From assembly GCA_951812925.1 (NCBI GenBank), contig OX638368.1:82442909-82506908 (forward strand): a stretch of 64,000 bases of DNA, given 5' to 3'. Origin of the DNA: Calliopum simillimum (Eukaryota > Arthropoda > Insecta > Diptera > Lauxaniidae). This document shows positions 11,546-23,883 of the stretch, in pieces (the first letter of the stretch is position 1; each line of letters starts with the position of its first letter). The translations under genes and the position numbers were made by a program. The notes below the pieces were generated by a model. It worked only from the letters and a program-made list of their open reading frames with translations, searched no databases and was not told the DNA's origin.

Positions 11546-14500
11546 CATATAATCATTTTGATGATCAAAAAACAGGGTTTTAAACGAAAACGTAGGTAGC
11601 AGGTTTTATTAAAAAACCAAAAGCAGGACAAATGGGCACTTGAGGTATACGACAATGTTTGTATAAATATTTCATTCACTGTTTTTCTGTGTTAATCCTT
11701 AAAAAATTTTATTTATATTGAATTTACATACACAAAAGTTGGTTTCTCATTTAAGACTATCTCCGCTCAGGTTTTCTTATTCTAAGTGTAATTTTTTTGA
11801 ATACAAAATAAAAGAATAAAAGCGGACTAAAAGTGAAGGGAAAGTGGAGACTTACTTCATTCTCAACTTAGTCAGTTTTGGTTTTTCGACATTCACTGCT
11901 GTTGCGTTTTTTTGTAACTTAAGTTTAGATGATATGTAAATAACACGAGTGTGTGACATTCTCCTGGAGTTTTTTTTAATATTAATATTCGTATTTTTTT
12001 ATCATAATTAATTCAATTTATAACCAGTTTCAAGTTTTTTTAAAAATTTGCAACATTTTATCATTTTCTTGGGTTAACATTCTCCTGTCAGGATTTTTCT
12101 AATTTTTAAATTTTTTTTTACCCAACTTTAAAAAATATGCTAAAAATAACCAAAATTTTTTTAGCTTGGTCTTGTGGAAAAGTTCCAAGACCAATGTTAA
12201 AAACTTATGTTATATACTGATCGGCTGATTGTGATTTTGCAGTTCGGCATTTTGAATAGACAGCAATAGAACATGCTCCTAAAAATATGCAAACTTTTTT
12301 GTACGAAAATGAACATGAATTTGCAAAAGACAAACAAATAATTTTAATTTTCATCGACTATAGCACCGATGCATTCAACAAAGCTTTATTAAGGCTCAGT
12401 TCGACGACTTCAAATAAAGAGTCCTTTATATATGGAGTCTATCGAATGTCTTTTCGATCGTTTAGCTTTGTACACTTCATTGATTTCTCATTTTTATAAT
12501 AATTTGATGCTTTTTAAAGTGAGTTTTAAAAATTCAATTAGCAGATACATATAATCTCATCCTATTCCACACTGTATCTTTGAGAATTCTATTAAATCTA
12601 ATTTCCAATATCTCTAAGAAAAAAACTAAACTTTTTTCTTCCATTACTCCAAATTTATTGCCCGCCCTACTGCTAACAGTACTGCCCGTGCCGCCACAAT
12701 GTTTGCGCTCTTGTTTCGTGTCATTCAAAATCCAAAAAGGCCTCCCGATAACCAGACGCGATACCAGAAGTACCACAGCAGCGACATCTGCCGTTTGAAA
12801 GCTGTGTGTGACAGCTCAACGAGCATGCGAGCGAATTTGAATTCGAATTCGACAAAGCGAGAATTTACATTAAAACTGACAATAAAAAAAAAACAAAATC
12901 GTACCAACAGCAGTGAAGCTGCAGCACCACCTTCTACAACAACAAAAACCAAAACCAACAACAACAACCACAACAACAACTATTGCTTCGATTGTCAAGC
13001 GTAGATAGAAACCTATTTTCAATTAAGTTTTTCAACACGGAGGCATTTAAAATGATGTGAATGCGGGATTTTGGTCTTTTGCTGTCTGTCGTATGTAAAT
13101 GCGATGGGCAACAACAACAACAACAGCAAAACAGTTGAAGTAACAACTACTGCTACAACAACAACAACACGATATGAAGAATTTTTTTTTACTTGAAACA
13201 TTTTCTTTGATTGTTGTTGAGTTGTCCGCAACAGTACGAGTAATGTGGAAATAGTTGCTGGGATTTCTTGAAATGTTGGTGGCGTTTTTTTTTTTTTTTT
13301 GTTCATCTTGTTGTATGAGTTCATTCTAAGGACAAAAGAAACAACTCAGAAACAAAAAAATGTTTAGCAACAAAATGTAGCCGCTGTCGTTGTTGTCATT
13401 TGATTAAACAAAACGAAAAACTCACGACAGCAGATGCAACAGACAGCAAACAGAACACAACACCAACATGTCGCCCCAACTGCAGTCGGAGGTAATTAAA
13501 ATTGGGCGATCGAAAAAGACAAACACAAGGGGGACTTTTTTCTAAGACCCTTTTGTTATGTTTGCTTTAGTGCCTTCCTTTGCTTAAAATGCCCTATTCT
13601 GTAGAGTATCACAGACCACAACAGATCCCTACAATGTGACAAAAATTGAATTTGTGAATTTCGTAAATGTCACGTGATAACGTGACACGTTGTTCGCTAA
13701 TATGATGAATTTAATTCTTTTTTGTTCTTTTTACTGTTGTCACTTTGGCCTCATTGGTAATATAGTGATGTTTTTATATATACTTATATATGTTGTTGTG
13801 GATTTTAAGGGGACGTTTGTGTTATTTGTTTTCCAGAGATTTTGCTGCAAGCATATATTTCGTCATGAAATGTTTATAGAATTGCTTTGTTTCACTAACT
13901 TAATTACTAACTTTACCACAGAAATTGAACATATACCATTCCAAAGACAAAACTAAGCTGGGAAGCGTAATAACTGCAATTTTTCCGGATGTGGATGTTA
14001 TTTGCTCCTATGCTCTTCATATAGAAATAAGTATGTTTTTATACCAAATCACATCCATTTGCATTAATTAGTTTCAGGGATGTGACTAGTTTAGTTTTTT
14101 AGTGGCTTGGTTCCTCCCATTTTTTCAATAGATATTAATTGTCCTAGTGCCCTTCAAATTCGTACAACATCTCATCAAACTGTGTCAAACAGTTTCAGAG
14201 ATATAACAAGTTATGTAATGAAGAGGGCGTGGCACCGTCTATTCTTCAAGCCTATGACCTTGGTCTGATCGATGCTAACATGTTTTGAAATTTAATCAAA
14301 ATCAGCTGGATATTTTCAAATGAGCAAAAAATTGTCATTTGCTCGGAATTTCGATCCCTCGATGCCAAAAGTTAAGTTTGTTAAATTTTGGTAAATTTGA
14401 CAACTTTAATTTTTACCATACAAATCTGAACCAGTCCAGTAAATATATACATAAATAATAGGTAATCTACTTGTAAAATACAAAAAAAAAATCTGATGGA

Positions 14501-15735
14501 AACTAAAATAATAAAGTTGATAATATCCTTTTATATTCATTTTTGTTTGGGTAGGGGTATCTGACCTCCATGGAAAATAGTTTAGTCTTTTGTATGGAGT
14601 TTAAATACTTTTTCTTCAATGAATTATAACACATTGTAAGAAACTTTTCCCTCAATATTTTACAATTCCAATTGGATTCTTATTTTCTTAATTGCGCTGT
14701 GCAACACAAAAATTGGAATTTAATTTCAATAACTTTTTATGACTAATTCAGGGTCACTGATTCCGAATCTAAAAATGTTTTTTTCCTATCGGGTTTGAGA
14801 TCCCAGTAAAAAGTAAATGTATCGAAAATCCATTTAAAGAACTGCATTAAATTTGTATGGAGTTGAGATACCTTTACTTCACTGGAAGATATCTCAGAAA
14901 GTAATGATGCAATCGTAAAAGTTAAAGGCATGGCTGAAGGAGGAAGCTAAGAGCTATTCGATGCCGTTGGTAAAAATGGACTACACTTCTTTCTGGATGT
15001 AAGCCATATGTCTGAAAATACCGTTTTCTGCACATAAAATTAGAAATGGGTGCGTGCATATTTTTTCAAACACGACACAACGCGAACAGGAAAGTTTCAA
15101 ACACGAACGCACGGCTAAAAATTTTTCCAACACGAGCACGACGTTTACAATTGAAGGGTTTAGAAAGGGGTACAAGTGACAAAAATTAAATTTTGGGTAA
15201 AATACAGCTAAAGTCAACGTTGCCTAGCAAATTCCAGAGTAGATAAAAAACTAAAATACTGCTCGTTGATAAATCTCTGAATTATGCCTCATGCAATTTT
15301 TTTCCAGAATTTTTTAATGACTCCCCTTTTTAAAATTACTAGATTCGTCCAATGGTCAACATTTTCCCACAAATATATTAAATAATTTTGGTGCTTTTTG
15401 AAAAGTTTTAGTACTTTTTTGCTATTTGCTACGAAATAGAAAAGCTCTCTAGTGAAAATTTTGAACTTGGAACAAGTTTTATCCATAATTTACAGTGGGG
15501 TGAAATTTCAAAAATACTTTTTTTGGGAGTGTTTTAGCCAAAAAACAATATGTGCTTGATTTTATTTTACAGTTAATATTTTTATATAACTTGATTCAAG
15601 ATGAAAAATTTGATATTCTGTATAACTCATTCCGAGCATTTTTTAGATCGTAATAAAATAAAAATAGCATAAACTCGAGATTTTGCATAAATCGAAGTTG
15701 AGCAACCTCTGTCAGCGAGCCAATTTTGGCTCACC
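11546..15735. other. Intronic sequence with CAA-rich low-complexity tract
   Basis: No exon was found. Around 12650-13500 the composition is less AT-rich, with many CAA/CAG/GTT runs that open several chance frames on both strands. A 7-base inverted repeat containing CACGTG lies at 13669-13686. A block near 14570-14920 ('tttgtatggagtt' and 'atctcagaaa') has a diverged relative near 41820-41960. Nothing else is recognised. Confidence 0.4.
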
Positions 15736-15995
15736 TACAACAACCACCATATTTCAATATTTTGCAAATTTCTTGGAACTACAACAATCACACAAAATAT
15801 TTTTTGTGGCTGTTTTCTGACTCGTCAAAATTCCTCAGAATTAAAGCACCTATAAATAATTGTTTTGATTGTTTTATTATTGAAATATTGTAGTTGTTGT
15901 AAGCGTGCCAAAAAAAAACAACAACAAAATATATTTTTTGTGCTTGTTGTAGTTTAGAGAATTTGCAAAATATTGAAATATTTTGGTTGTTGTAG
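15736..15995. repeat. Short inverted repeat (foldback) of about 260 bases
   Basis: The left arm starts 'tacaacaaccaccatatttc' and the right arm ends with its near complement, both containing 'caatattttgcaaatt'. Inner parts also mirror each other ('aatattttttgtg'). It could be a small MITE or a simple foldback. No target duplication was defined. Confidence 0.6.
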
Positions 15996-18623
15996 ACAAG
16001 GCAAAATTCTGCGCTGACGCGCTTGTCTCAGTGATTTCGAAATGTTGACACCCTTGCTCTATATGATCTTAATAAAATTATACAAAGCACACTTTTTTGG
16101 CATCCTCTTTCAGATTTTTGGGCGTAATAATGGATTTTCTAAAAATGTTTTATAAAATCAGTTTTATATGTACCTACAATATCTTTTTTGTTCTCTAAAA
16201 TAAATTTGTTTTTTGGCCTCTGCAACTATATACACCCCTTTATGTAGATTTGGATATTTTTTTTTGATTTTTATTGCCGAAGCTACACAAAAAAGAGTTA
16301 AAACATTTGGTGGAAAATGTGTCACTTAGCAATCGGAATGGCTTCTTTTTTTTTTTTTTTGATGTGACTCCTAGAGTTTCTTGTATTTTTCGTAAATTAA
16401 AATAAAGAACAGCATTAGAAAAAACGAACAAATAAATACACAAAAATGTTAAGAAAACAGAAATCAATGAAAAAATCACACATTTTGGCTTAAATTGCTA
16501 GAAAAACGTCAACGACAGATCATTACCATCACAGTACAAAACACGAGTTGCCTAACGAATTAGAGAGCACAACATACCTACAGCAACAACGGAAACAATG
16601 GTAACAAAAAAACATGCGCGCATGCGCTAACGAACATTTGAATAAATGTTTTCTACTTTGTTAATTAAAATCCGGAAAAAAACAAAATGTTGCAGTTTGA
16701 AGAAAAGTAGATTGTGTGGGGCTTTTTATGTAAATGGGCTGCGAAAGCATCACATCGTTGTTATTTAGATTTATGGGCTATGTTCATACTCAACAATTGT
16801 CTATTTCTATTCGAGTAACGATTTTGTTACAATTCTTTTTCTGCTTTTTCGTTTTTTCGACATAAAATGTTAAGGTTACGATAATGTGATGATTATGTGA
16901 TGATGTTACAAATTAAATAAAAAATATAGATTACTTTTGTATCAATTAAGGTTTACGCTTATCTTTTGCCAATCAAAAGATTAATAGCATCTGTTAAATC
17001 AAAAGACTTAAGCTACGAACCTGCCATTTTGGCAAACAGTTGCCAATATTTTCCAGTTTTCTTTTTTTAACTACTGTAAAAATACTTTCCACTCAACTTT
17101 TAATTTATTTTAGCACATCCCCTCAATTAAATGTAAGCCAAAATCTAGATCGATATTAGCCAATTAAAGCTTAATGATGAAACTTTAACTCAAGTAATTT
17201 CCGTTTATAGCAAAATCCCCGCTTTAAGCACTTAAATTTAAGCCAGTAGAGACTTGCCAATGCTGCGATTGCTTGCAACAGATAAATAATTTATTTTCAG
17301 AGGTCATAATCTCACATTACCCAGAAAGCCAGAAAGCAAGAGCGCAATATAGTGAGGGGGTATAGAGAAAAAAAAAATCACAAAAACAATTCACAAGTGT
17401 AAATTTCTACCACATGCACCAGCGCAGCCGCACGTTCGAATGGACTTCCTTCAAGTCAATTTAGTCTTCTACTCAGAAAGCATACGTACGTAAGATGAGC
17501 CTGGTTAATTTAGTTACACGTGAAGATTAATTAATTTTCAACTCATTTAACGAATTTCTGCGCAACTACTGCTGAAGCATTTTAGCGTTCTCCCGGCATG
17601 AGTGTGTGTGTGTGTTTCTTACTTGTATTACCAGCGTTTTCAACTTCAACTGTGCCGTTTAATCGATTTCGCATATCTTGGCAAACATTTAGTCTAAAAT
17701 ATTTATTACTGTGCGCTATAATGCTGCGTGTCGGTTTGTCCGTCTGTCTGCTGTACTCATGTCTGGCTGTGTGCGCTGACATGTGTTCTTTTTGGTGGAT
17801 GGCATGATGCATGCTACAAGCAGGTAACAGGGTTTAACTTAAATACAAACGTTTATTCAAATGATACTTAAAATTTCACAATGACCAAAAGTAAAAATGG
17901 TTCTTCTCATAAAAATTTATATAAAATGTTTCATCAATATAATAATAATAAAAACCATTTGAAATTGAGATTTAAATTTTAGAATTAACGATTTACCACA
18001 TGGAAATACAAAATGACCAAATATCTAACAACCCTTTACAAAAGATTCTTTTTTCTCGCGGGTTTTGTTTTTAAATTTTTATGCAATTCAACATCAGCTT
18101 TCTGTGGTTACAGTAATTTTTCCCAGATATGCTCGTAAACTGTTTTCACGATTTTGTCAAAAACTTGTAAAATACTTCTTCTATAGATACATAAGCATAC
18201 GAGCTATGTAAATATGTCCTACAAACTTCTATAAGGGCGTTTGCCATAAAACTTCGATACGTTATAATAAGAGAACAAGAAAAAAAGTGCTCCAATGTGC
18301 CCCATTTTGTTTTTTTTTCTTAATTTTCTAAAGTGACCTTGATTAAAATTCAATAAAAAATTAATATTCTTAGGACAGTAAAATTTAATATCTAGAAGAA
18401 AGAACTTACTGCGGACTTGAAACTTGGCACAGTTGTTTATTGCACCATTGTTATCTTACAAAAAAAATGTCCTTGCTCACTAGGGAGCTTAACCCTCTTT
18501 TTGGTGGTTCAAAGATCAAAAAAGTAATTTTTTGACAAATAACTTAAAAACTACTAGTCGGAAAAAAAATTTACGGAAAAATTAAAGCTGATGCAATCGC
18601 ACATTTAGGTTTTTTAAACATAA
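15996..18623. other. Intronic sequence, unique-looking island 16500-17830
   Basis: No exon or transposon is recognised. The part from about 16500 to 17830 is less repetitive than its surroundings, with a short GT run near 17604 and mixed-composition sequence at 17560-17815. Such islands in fly developmental genes often hold enhancers, but this is inference from composition and position only. Confidence 0.35.
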
Positions 18624-18780
18624 CTAGTAAGGGTGTAACCTTTGGCCTGGCCAAAAAATAGCTACCCTACTCTGCAGTATTTTGAAAATTTTGCTTATAT
18701 GGGAGGTGCCACGCCCTCTTATCTGAGTTCACCCAGTTTTTGCTCAGAGCTTGCATTTGTAGTCCATAGTAAGATACACT
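18624..18780 (-). mobile_element. Helentron-like (DINE-1/HINE type) element, truncated copy
   Basis: The copy begins at its CTAG terminus (18624-18627), followed by the hairpin TTTGGCCTGGCCAAA, the subterminal word 'taccctactctgcagtattt' and one minisatellite unit containing 'gggaggtgccacgccctctt'. The rest of the element is missing. Read on the minus strand this is the 3' end. Better copies are at 30275, 34350 and 51891. Confidence 0.65.
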
Positions 18781-19274
18781 TGTAGCTGTTTTTACAGGAA
18801 AAAAATAAAAATGAAAAAAATCCAAGATTTTTGGGAAACTCAATTTAAAAATTTTTTTTAAGTGTAAACTACATAAAAAAAAACAATTATTTTTGCTAGT
18901 TTTTATTTTAAAGCCTGTTTCAAGACAAACCATTTGACACCTAAAAATTGAGAAGTAAATAAATGCAACTAAAGTTATAGCCTCTCAAAAAAAAACTAAC
19001 CTAAAAATTTCAAAGTCCCATATATCCGCCAGCTTTTTTAAATTTTGAAAATATATTTGGTAATAATTTGCTCCACTATGCTGCTATTACTCATACCAAT
19101 TTTTTGCCAAATCGAGTTCCATAAAAAAAATCTTGATCGTTTTACACCTGCTATAACTTTTTTGCTTCTTTTCTGATCGTAAAAGGTCAGAAAGCATTTA
19201 AGAAGTTAATATTGTATTTAATCTTTTTAATTGTATAAAAAACCTTTAAAAAAATCACCCGATACTAACACTTT

Positions 19275-19600
19275 TATACTGGGAGTAGGCCTTAAAATAA
19301 GCGGACCGCGCCCATTTTCTAAAATTTTCATAATCTTAACAAAAGGCATCACTGCGCAAAATTTTATCAAATTAGGTTTTAAAGAAAAGTTAGGGCTTTC
19401 AAGTATCTAAGCCAAAATGGCAAAAACGACTTTTTTTGGTCTTTAGGTTACAATATCTCATAAACTATACACGATAGAGCGATTCTGAGGTTGGATTCGC
19501 GTTTAGCATCGCAAATTTTGATTTTGATTATTTTAATTTTTGTTTAATGTAGTTAAAAAAAATTTTTTTTCTTTTTGTATGGGAAAATGCCCCAATTGGA
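19275..19600. repeat. Diverged arm of the CACGGTG palindrome family
   Basis: The order of blocks ('aaattaggttttaaag', 'actatacacgatagagc', 'ggattcgcg', 'gtatgggaaaatgcccc') matches the right arm of the palindromic element at 38045-39422 (its 39000-39290 part). Only one arm is clear here. Outer boundaries are uncertain because the flanks diverge. Confidence 0.6.
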
Positions 19601-20272
19601 AAAATCGAGATATTTTCAAAAAGAAATCAGCTACGATTTTTATTCAAAGTGATATTTCATCAGAATAACATTACAAACACTCGGAGACATTCAGTATACG
19701 TTGCCATTTTAGATGAACTTAATGATGCTTCAGGAGCAGTGTGTATGGTAGCGCACGTGTACCAACGATTCATGATAAGCACAACATTAAACAATTTCAA
19801 AAACTCATAACTTGAAAACTGTAGAAGACACCACAATTTTGAGGATTGCAAAATAATTATAATAAATTTATTTTAAAATAAAAATATTTAAAAAAGAATA
19901 AAAAAGTTGCTCTAAGCCCCAAATTGGCTTTAAAAAATAAAAAAACCTTTTTTTACACCTAAAATAAACATTTTTTTCAGGGTATTTTTTTTAATCAAAA
20001 TCGAATAAAAAGCCGAGGAATTATGAATTTTTAAATATGTGAGTATCCAAAAGTTGCATCAAAATTCCTATTGCCACTATTTTGGATTTCGGAAAATCGT
20101 TTTACCACAGTCATATGTAATATGTCAAATACTATATTTTCATCAATTTTCAAAAAAATCGTAGATGTTAACCCAAACCTTTATCGATTACACAATGATT
20201 GACATCATAAAAAATTTTGGGAAAAATAGTTTAAATAAAACAATAAGCTACAGAAATGAAAGTGCTACAGTA

Positions 20273-20345
20273 AACCGCAGTGGTTAGAGCGTCGCCTAGA
20301 TACACTAAAGTCGTATGTTCAATACTATTGCCGCACGAAGTTTTT
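20273..20345 (+). mobile_element. tRNA-derived SINE head or tRNA pseudogene
   Basis: A polymerase III A-box-like word, TGGTTAGAGCGTCGCC, is followed about 32 bases later by a B-box-like word, GTATGTTCAATAC. A T-rich tract follows at 20341. The acceptor-stem ends do not pair convincingly, so it is not a functional tRNA gene. A tRNA-derived SINE head fits best. Confidence 0.5.
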
Positions 20346-20516
20346 TTGTTTTTTTGCTTTAACACATTTGATAAATTTTGCTGAGCATTAACCGTAAAAA
20401 TTACGTTTTTTTTTTACGGGCGCACAGTTACTGAAAAAACAGTAAAAATTACTGGGATTTTCAATGAATTTTTACGGTCTAGTTTTTTCCGTGTGAATTT
20501 AAAGTGAGCAAAATAT

Positions 20517-20565
20517 CATTGGTGGGCGTGGCACCTCCCATTCAAGCAAAATATCGCAAACTGTA
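20517..20565 (+). repeat. Helentron-like minisatellite fragment
   Basis: About 45 bases match the 'gggcgtggcacctcccat' unit found repeatedly in the Helentron-like elements at 30275-35170 and 51891-52680. Neither terminus is present. Confidence 0.55.
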
Positions 20566-21053
20566 AAAGGTATTTTTATGGAATTTGATAGATGAGTTCT
20601 AGACAAGAATGTTATATACTAAACGAAATGGGTGCGATTTTTTATTCATTTTTTTTATGGTGTGAAGTTCGGTAAAATTTTTTCACATATTTGAAAAGAG
20701 GAAAGGTTAAGCTTTCATTAGGTTCATACTTCTTTTTTATTATATGTTTAGAACGGATTTTATAGCAGTTTTTTGCAGAAAAAAGAAGGCAGTTGACAGT
20801 TTTTTTTCTCACTGTATATCTGAATCATATTTTTAAACCTTCATAAAGTACATGTAAACTACAAATTCCCGCACCAAACAAACTTTCTGTTGATAAGATA
20901 CACCCTAATGTTGCATGTAAACAAACATGTATGCGTGTGCATTACGTGTCTGAAATTTTGCATTTTTCATCATGATTTTAAGTTTTTTTTCTTCCATATA
21001 TTTCTTCGAGACTACAAAATTTTTAATTTTTTTATTTCTTCATTTTTCCACAG

Positions 21054-21187
21054 ATGTCGACCAGGTTGGCGCGGACCGCTGTGCAATGAATGCATGGTAT
21101 ATCCAGGCTGTAAACATGGCTCTTGCAACGGCAGCGCTTGGAAATGTGTGTGCGATACCAATTGGGGTGGAATACTCTGCGATCAAG
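21054..21187 (+). CDS. Ser: Serrate exon (end of EGF1, EGF2)
   Basis: This exon encodes part of the extracellular EGF array of Serrate, a membrane-bound ligand that activates or cis-inhibits Notch. The acceptor is ...TTTTCCACAG and the donor GTAAGG. The exon starts with the third base of a codon, and the frame gives [20 protein letters not shown] then HGSCNGSAW and [12 protein letters not shown]. As I recall, this is essentially identical to Drosophila Serrate. It holds the last two cysteines of EGF1 and all of EGF2. It ends with the first base of the aspartate codon completed by the next exon. A longer open frame into the upstream intron is chance read-through. Confidence 0.93.
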
Positions 21188-21467
21188 GTAAGGCGCTCTC
21201 AATCATACGAACCCAAAAACTGCTGAGATTGTATATTACAGCAGTTCAGACCACTGGACAGACAGACAGACAGGACAGAAAGTTGCATGGAAATTCATCT
21301 AAATCGCACTTGCAGCAGCAGCAGCGTGTAATGCAAACTCAATTGCAACGCATCCTTCGTGTTGTACGAGTAGTAATCGTACTCGTGTAGTGAAACATTT
21401 TTCAGTTGCATTTTATAGTTTTTAGTATTGTTTTTGTTATTTTTCTTCTTCTACTTCTCCATTGCAG
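21188..21467 (+). other. Ser: Short intron of Ser
   Basis: A 280-base GT-AG intron in phase 1, with a pyrimidine-rich tract before the ATTGCAG acceptor. Splicing restores the aspartate codon G|AC. Confidence 0.9.
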
Positions 21468-21643
21468 ACTTAAATTACTGTGGCACTCATGAACCCTGCA
21501 TGCATGGAGGAACCTGTGAGAATACCGCACCTGATCAATATCGCTGCACTTGCGCCGAAGGTCTCTCTGGTGAACGCTGTGAAATCGTTGAGCATCCGTG
21601 TGCAACGCAACCGTGTAAAAATGGTGGAACCTGCACGCTAAAG
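21468..21643 (+). CDS. Ser: Serrate exon (EGF3, first half of EGF4)
   Basis: The exon encodes [17 protein letters not shown] through [10 protein letters not shown] (EGF3), then [18 protein letters not shown] and the first part of EGF4. Both repeats carry the C-x4-T-C pattern used for O-fucosylation of Notch ligands (CMHGGTC and CKNGGTC), by known family rules. The donor is AAG|GTAAAA and the exon ends on a codon boundary after T-L-K, so EGF4 is split exactly where the family's low-complexity insertion begins. The 5.4-kb intron that follows contains a 1.7-kb palindrome and two other transposons. Confidence 0.93.
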
Positions 21644-22010
21644 GTAAAAAGTTTTGAAAACTAAAGAAAATTAAAAAAAGAGCAATAAGAGAGAAAGACA
21701 TAGAATGGTATAAAACGGATTGGGGAAGTATGCTAAAGAAGTCAAAAAGGGAAAATACAAAATAAAATCTGAAGTTAATCAAGATGCTGCGGACTCAAAA
21801 ATTCTTTAATCATTTTAATTAAGATTTATTGCGGGATGATGATTGAATATTTAACTAATGAGGTTTGTGTTTACGTTTATGAAAAGTGTTGACCCACAAT
21901 CGTAGCGGCCAATTCAAAAGTAACTGCTTGCTATAACCTGATAAGAGAGTTGGGAATAAAGGAAGTGATTTTCGATTAAAGTATTGTTGCATTCAAATAT
22001 CAATATATCA

Positions 22011-23712
22011 CACGGTGGTTTTAAAAAAATTTTAACTTTTTGAAATACCACCCGCGATTTTTTTCAAGGATAATGTTGGGGGACCCTTCTAGTATCTAAA
22101 TCCGCAAACCGCGAAATCGAACGTTCAGCCGTTTTTTTTTTTTCGACCTTTTAGTTTTTTTAACGATTTTTGAGTATATCTCGGTGTTTATATACATATT
22201 ATGTACACATATATATGTATATACGTACATATGTATACTTGTATATGTATATATGTGTAATATATATATACGGATATATATATACATACATACATACATA
22301 CATACATATAAAAGGTATCGTTTCCGCACCATTTATTTTTTAAAAAAATCGGTTTTTTCGTATTTAAGAAAAACACAAACAAAAACCGGAAACGAAAGTA
22401 GTCACTCCAGATGTGAGTTTTGATGCTTAATCCGATTCCAGTATTAGAATTGCTCTATTACGTCTGGACTTTGAGATATCCTTACATATATGTTTAAAGG
22501 ACACCATTTTTTTCCCATTTTTGAAGTTATATAACAAGATAAGGTAATATTATGCCGTAAAATCTGGTATGACAGTTAATAGTCTTAGTTTTTTCCTTGA
22601 AAACTCAATCAAACTGATAACGATATCTTTTTTTTTGTCGGAGATATCTTTGCCTAAAAAGTTAAAAAAGTGCAAAAACACGATTTTTGGCTATATTGGA
22701 TGTTATATGCAGGACACACAAAATTTTTTTCGGAATTTCGATTACCAGAAACATTTGGTACTTTCTTTTTGCTTCAAATTGAGCTATCAAATGTTTATCT
22801 GCAATATTTCTCTGCAAAGTTATGTTAATTTTAAAATCACACCATGAAACTTAAAGCGAAAAATCTCGGTTTTCGGCTATATTTAAGGTTGTATACAGTA
22901 CGGACGAAATTCGTCTGCTCTTTTTTACTAACCGAAGCATTTAAAACCATTCTTTATCTTTAAAATGAGCTAACAAGTGGTCTCTTGTAATTGTTTTCTA
23001 AAAAGTTATGACTATTTTAAGACAACATATTGCAGCAATATAATCGTGTTTTTGCACTTTTTTAACTTTTTAGGCAAAGATATCTCCGACAAAAAAAAAG
23101 ATATCGTTATCAGTTTGATTGAGTTTTCAAGGAAAAAACTAAGGCTATTAACTGTCATACCAGATTTTACGGCATAATATTACCTTATCTTGTTATATAA
23201 CTTCAAAAATGGGAAAAAAATGGTGTCCTTTAAACATATATGTAAGGATATCTCAAAGTCCAGACGTAATAGAGCAATTCTAATACTGGAATCGGATTAA
23301 GCATCAAAACTCACATCTGGAGTGACTACTTTCGTTTCCGGTTTTTGTTTGTGTTTTTCTTAAATACGAAAAAACCGATTTTTTTAAAAAATAAATGGTG
23401 CGGAAACGATACATTTTATATGAATGTATGTATGTATGTATATATATATCCGTATATATATATTACACATATATACATATAAAAGTATACATATGTACGT
23501 ATATACATATATATGTGTACATAATATGTATATAAACACCGAGATATACTCAAAAATCGTTAAAAAAACTAAAAGGTCGACAAAAAAAAAACGGCTGAAC
23601 GTTCGATTTCGCGGTTTGCGGATTTAGATACTAGAAGAGTCCCCCAACATTATCCTTGAAGAAAATCGCGGGTGGTATTTCAAAAAGTTAAAATTTTTTT
23701 AAAACCACCGTG
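22011..23712. mobile_element. 1.7-kb palindromic element with CACGGTG ends
   Basis: The left end is CACGGTGGTTTTAAAA and the right end its complement. The two halves are near-perfect mirror images around 22860, including a TATATG/CATATA tract at 22190-22310 mirrored at 23430-23540. ATCA lies on both sides (22007-22010 and 23713-23716), suggesting a 4-base duplication. CAC ends with 4 bases fit Chapaev-type elements; the CACGGTG heptamer also resembles Transib ends, which usually make 5-base duplications. No transposase is present. Open frames inside are products of the repeat. Confidence 0.75.
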
Positions 23713-23883
23713 ATCAAAGAATCAAAGATTTGATTTTCTAAGAAATCGATATATCACAATATCGATGCAACAAAATATCGTTTCACTAACATTTTGTTTC
23801 ATCAAAATATCATTACACTTTGCTAGAATCGAATAATTTTTTCGGAACATTGATGGTCTGGTGTAGTAAACACAATTCGTATA

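Larger units (their letters stand above)
1..21053 (+). other. Ser: Long non-coding region upstream of first visible Ser exon, presumed intron
   Basis: No Serrate-like exon (signal peptide, DSL domain or first EGF repeat) can be recognised here, yet the first visible exon at 21054 begins with the third base of a codon. An upstream coding exon must therefore exist, and the simplest reading is that this stretch is the 3' part of an intron of at least 21 kb. It is AT-rich and packed with transposon remains, listed separately. A small missed upstream exon cannot be excluded. Confidence 0.65.

Noticed and set aside
12580..13324. Several overlapping frames of 70-100 residues
   Set aside because: They overlap on both strands in a low-complexity tract with no recognisable motif or splice context.
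22096..23627. Several Tyr/Ile-rich frames (for example 22184-22423, 23424-23627)
   Set aside because: They read through TATATG/CATATA tracts in mirror-image arms of a palindromic element.
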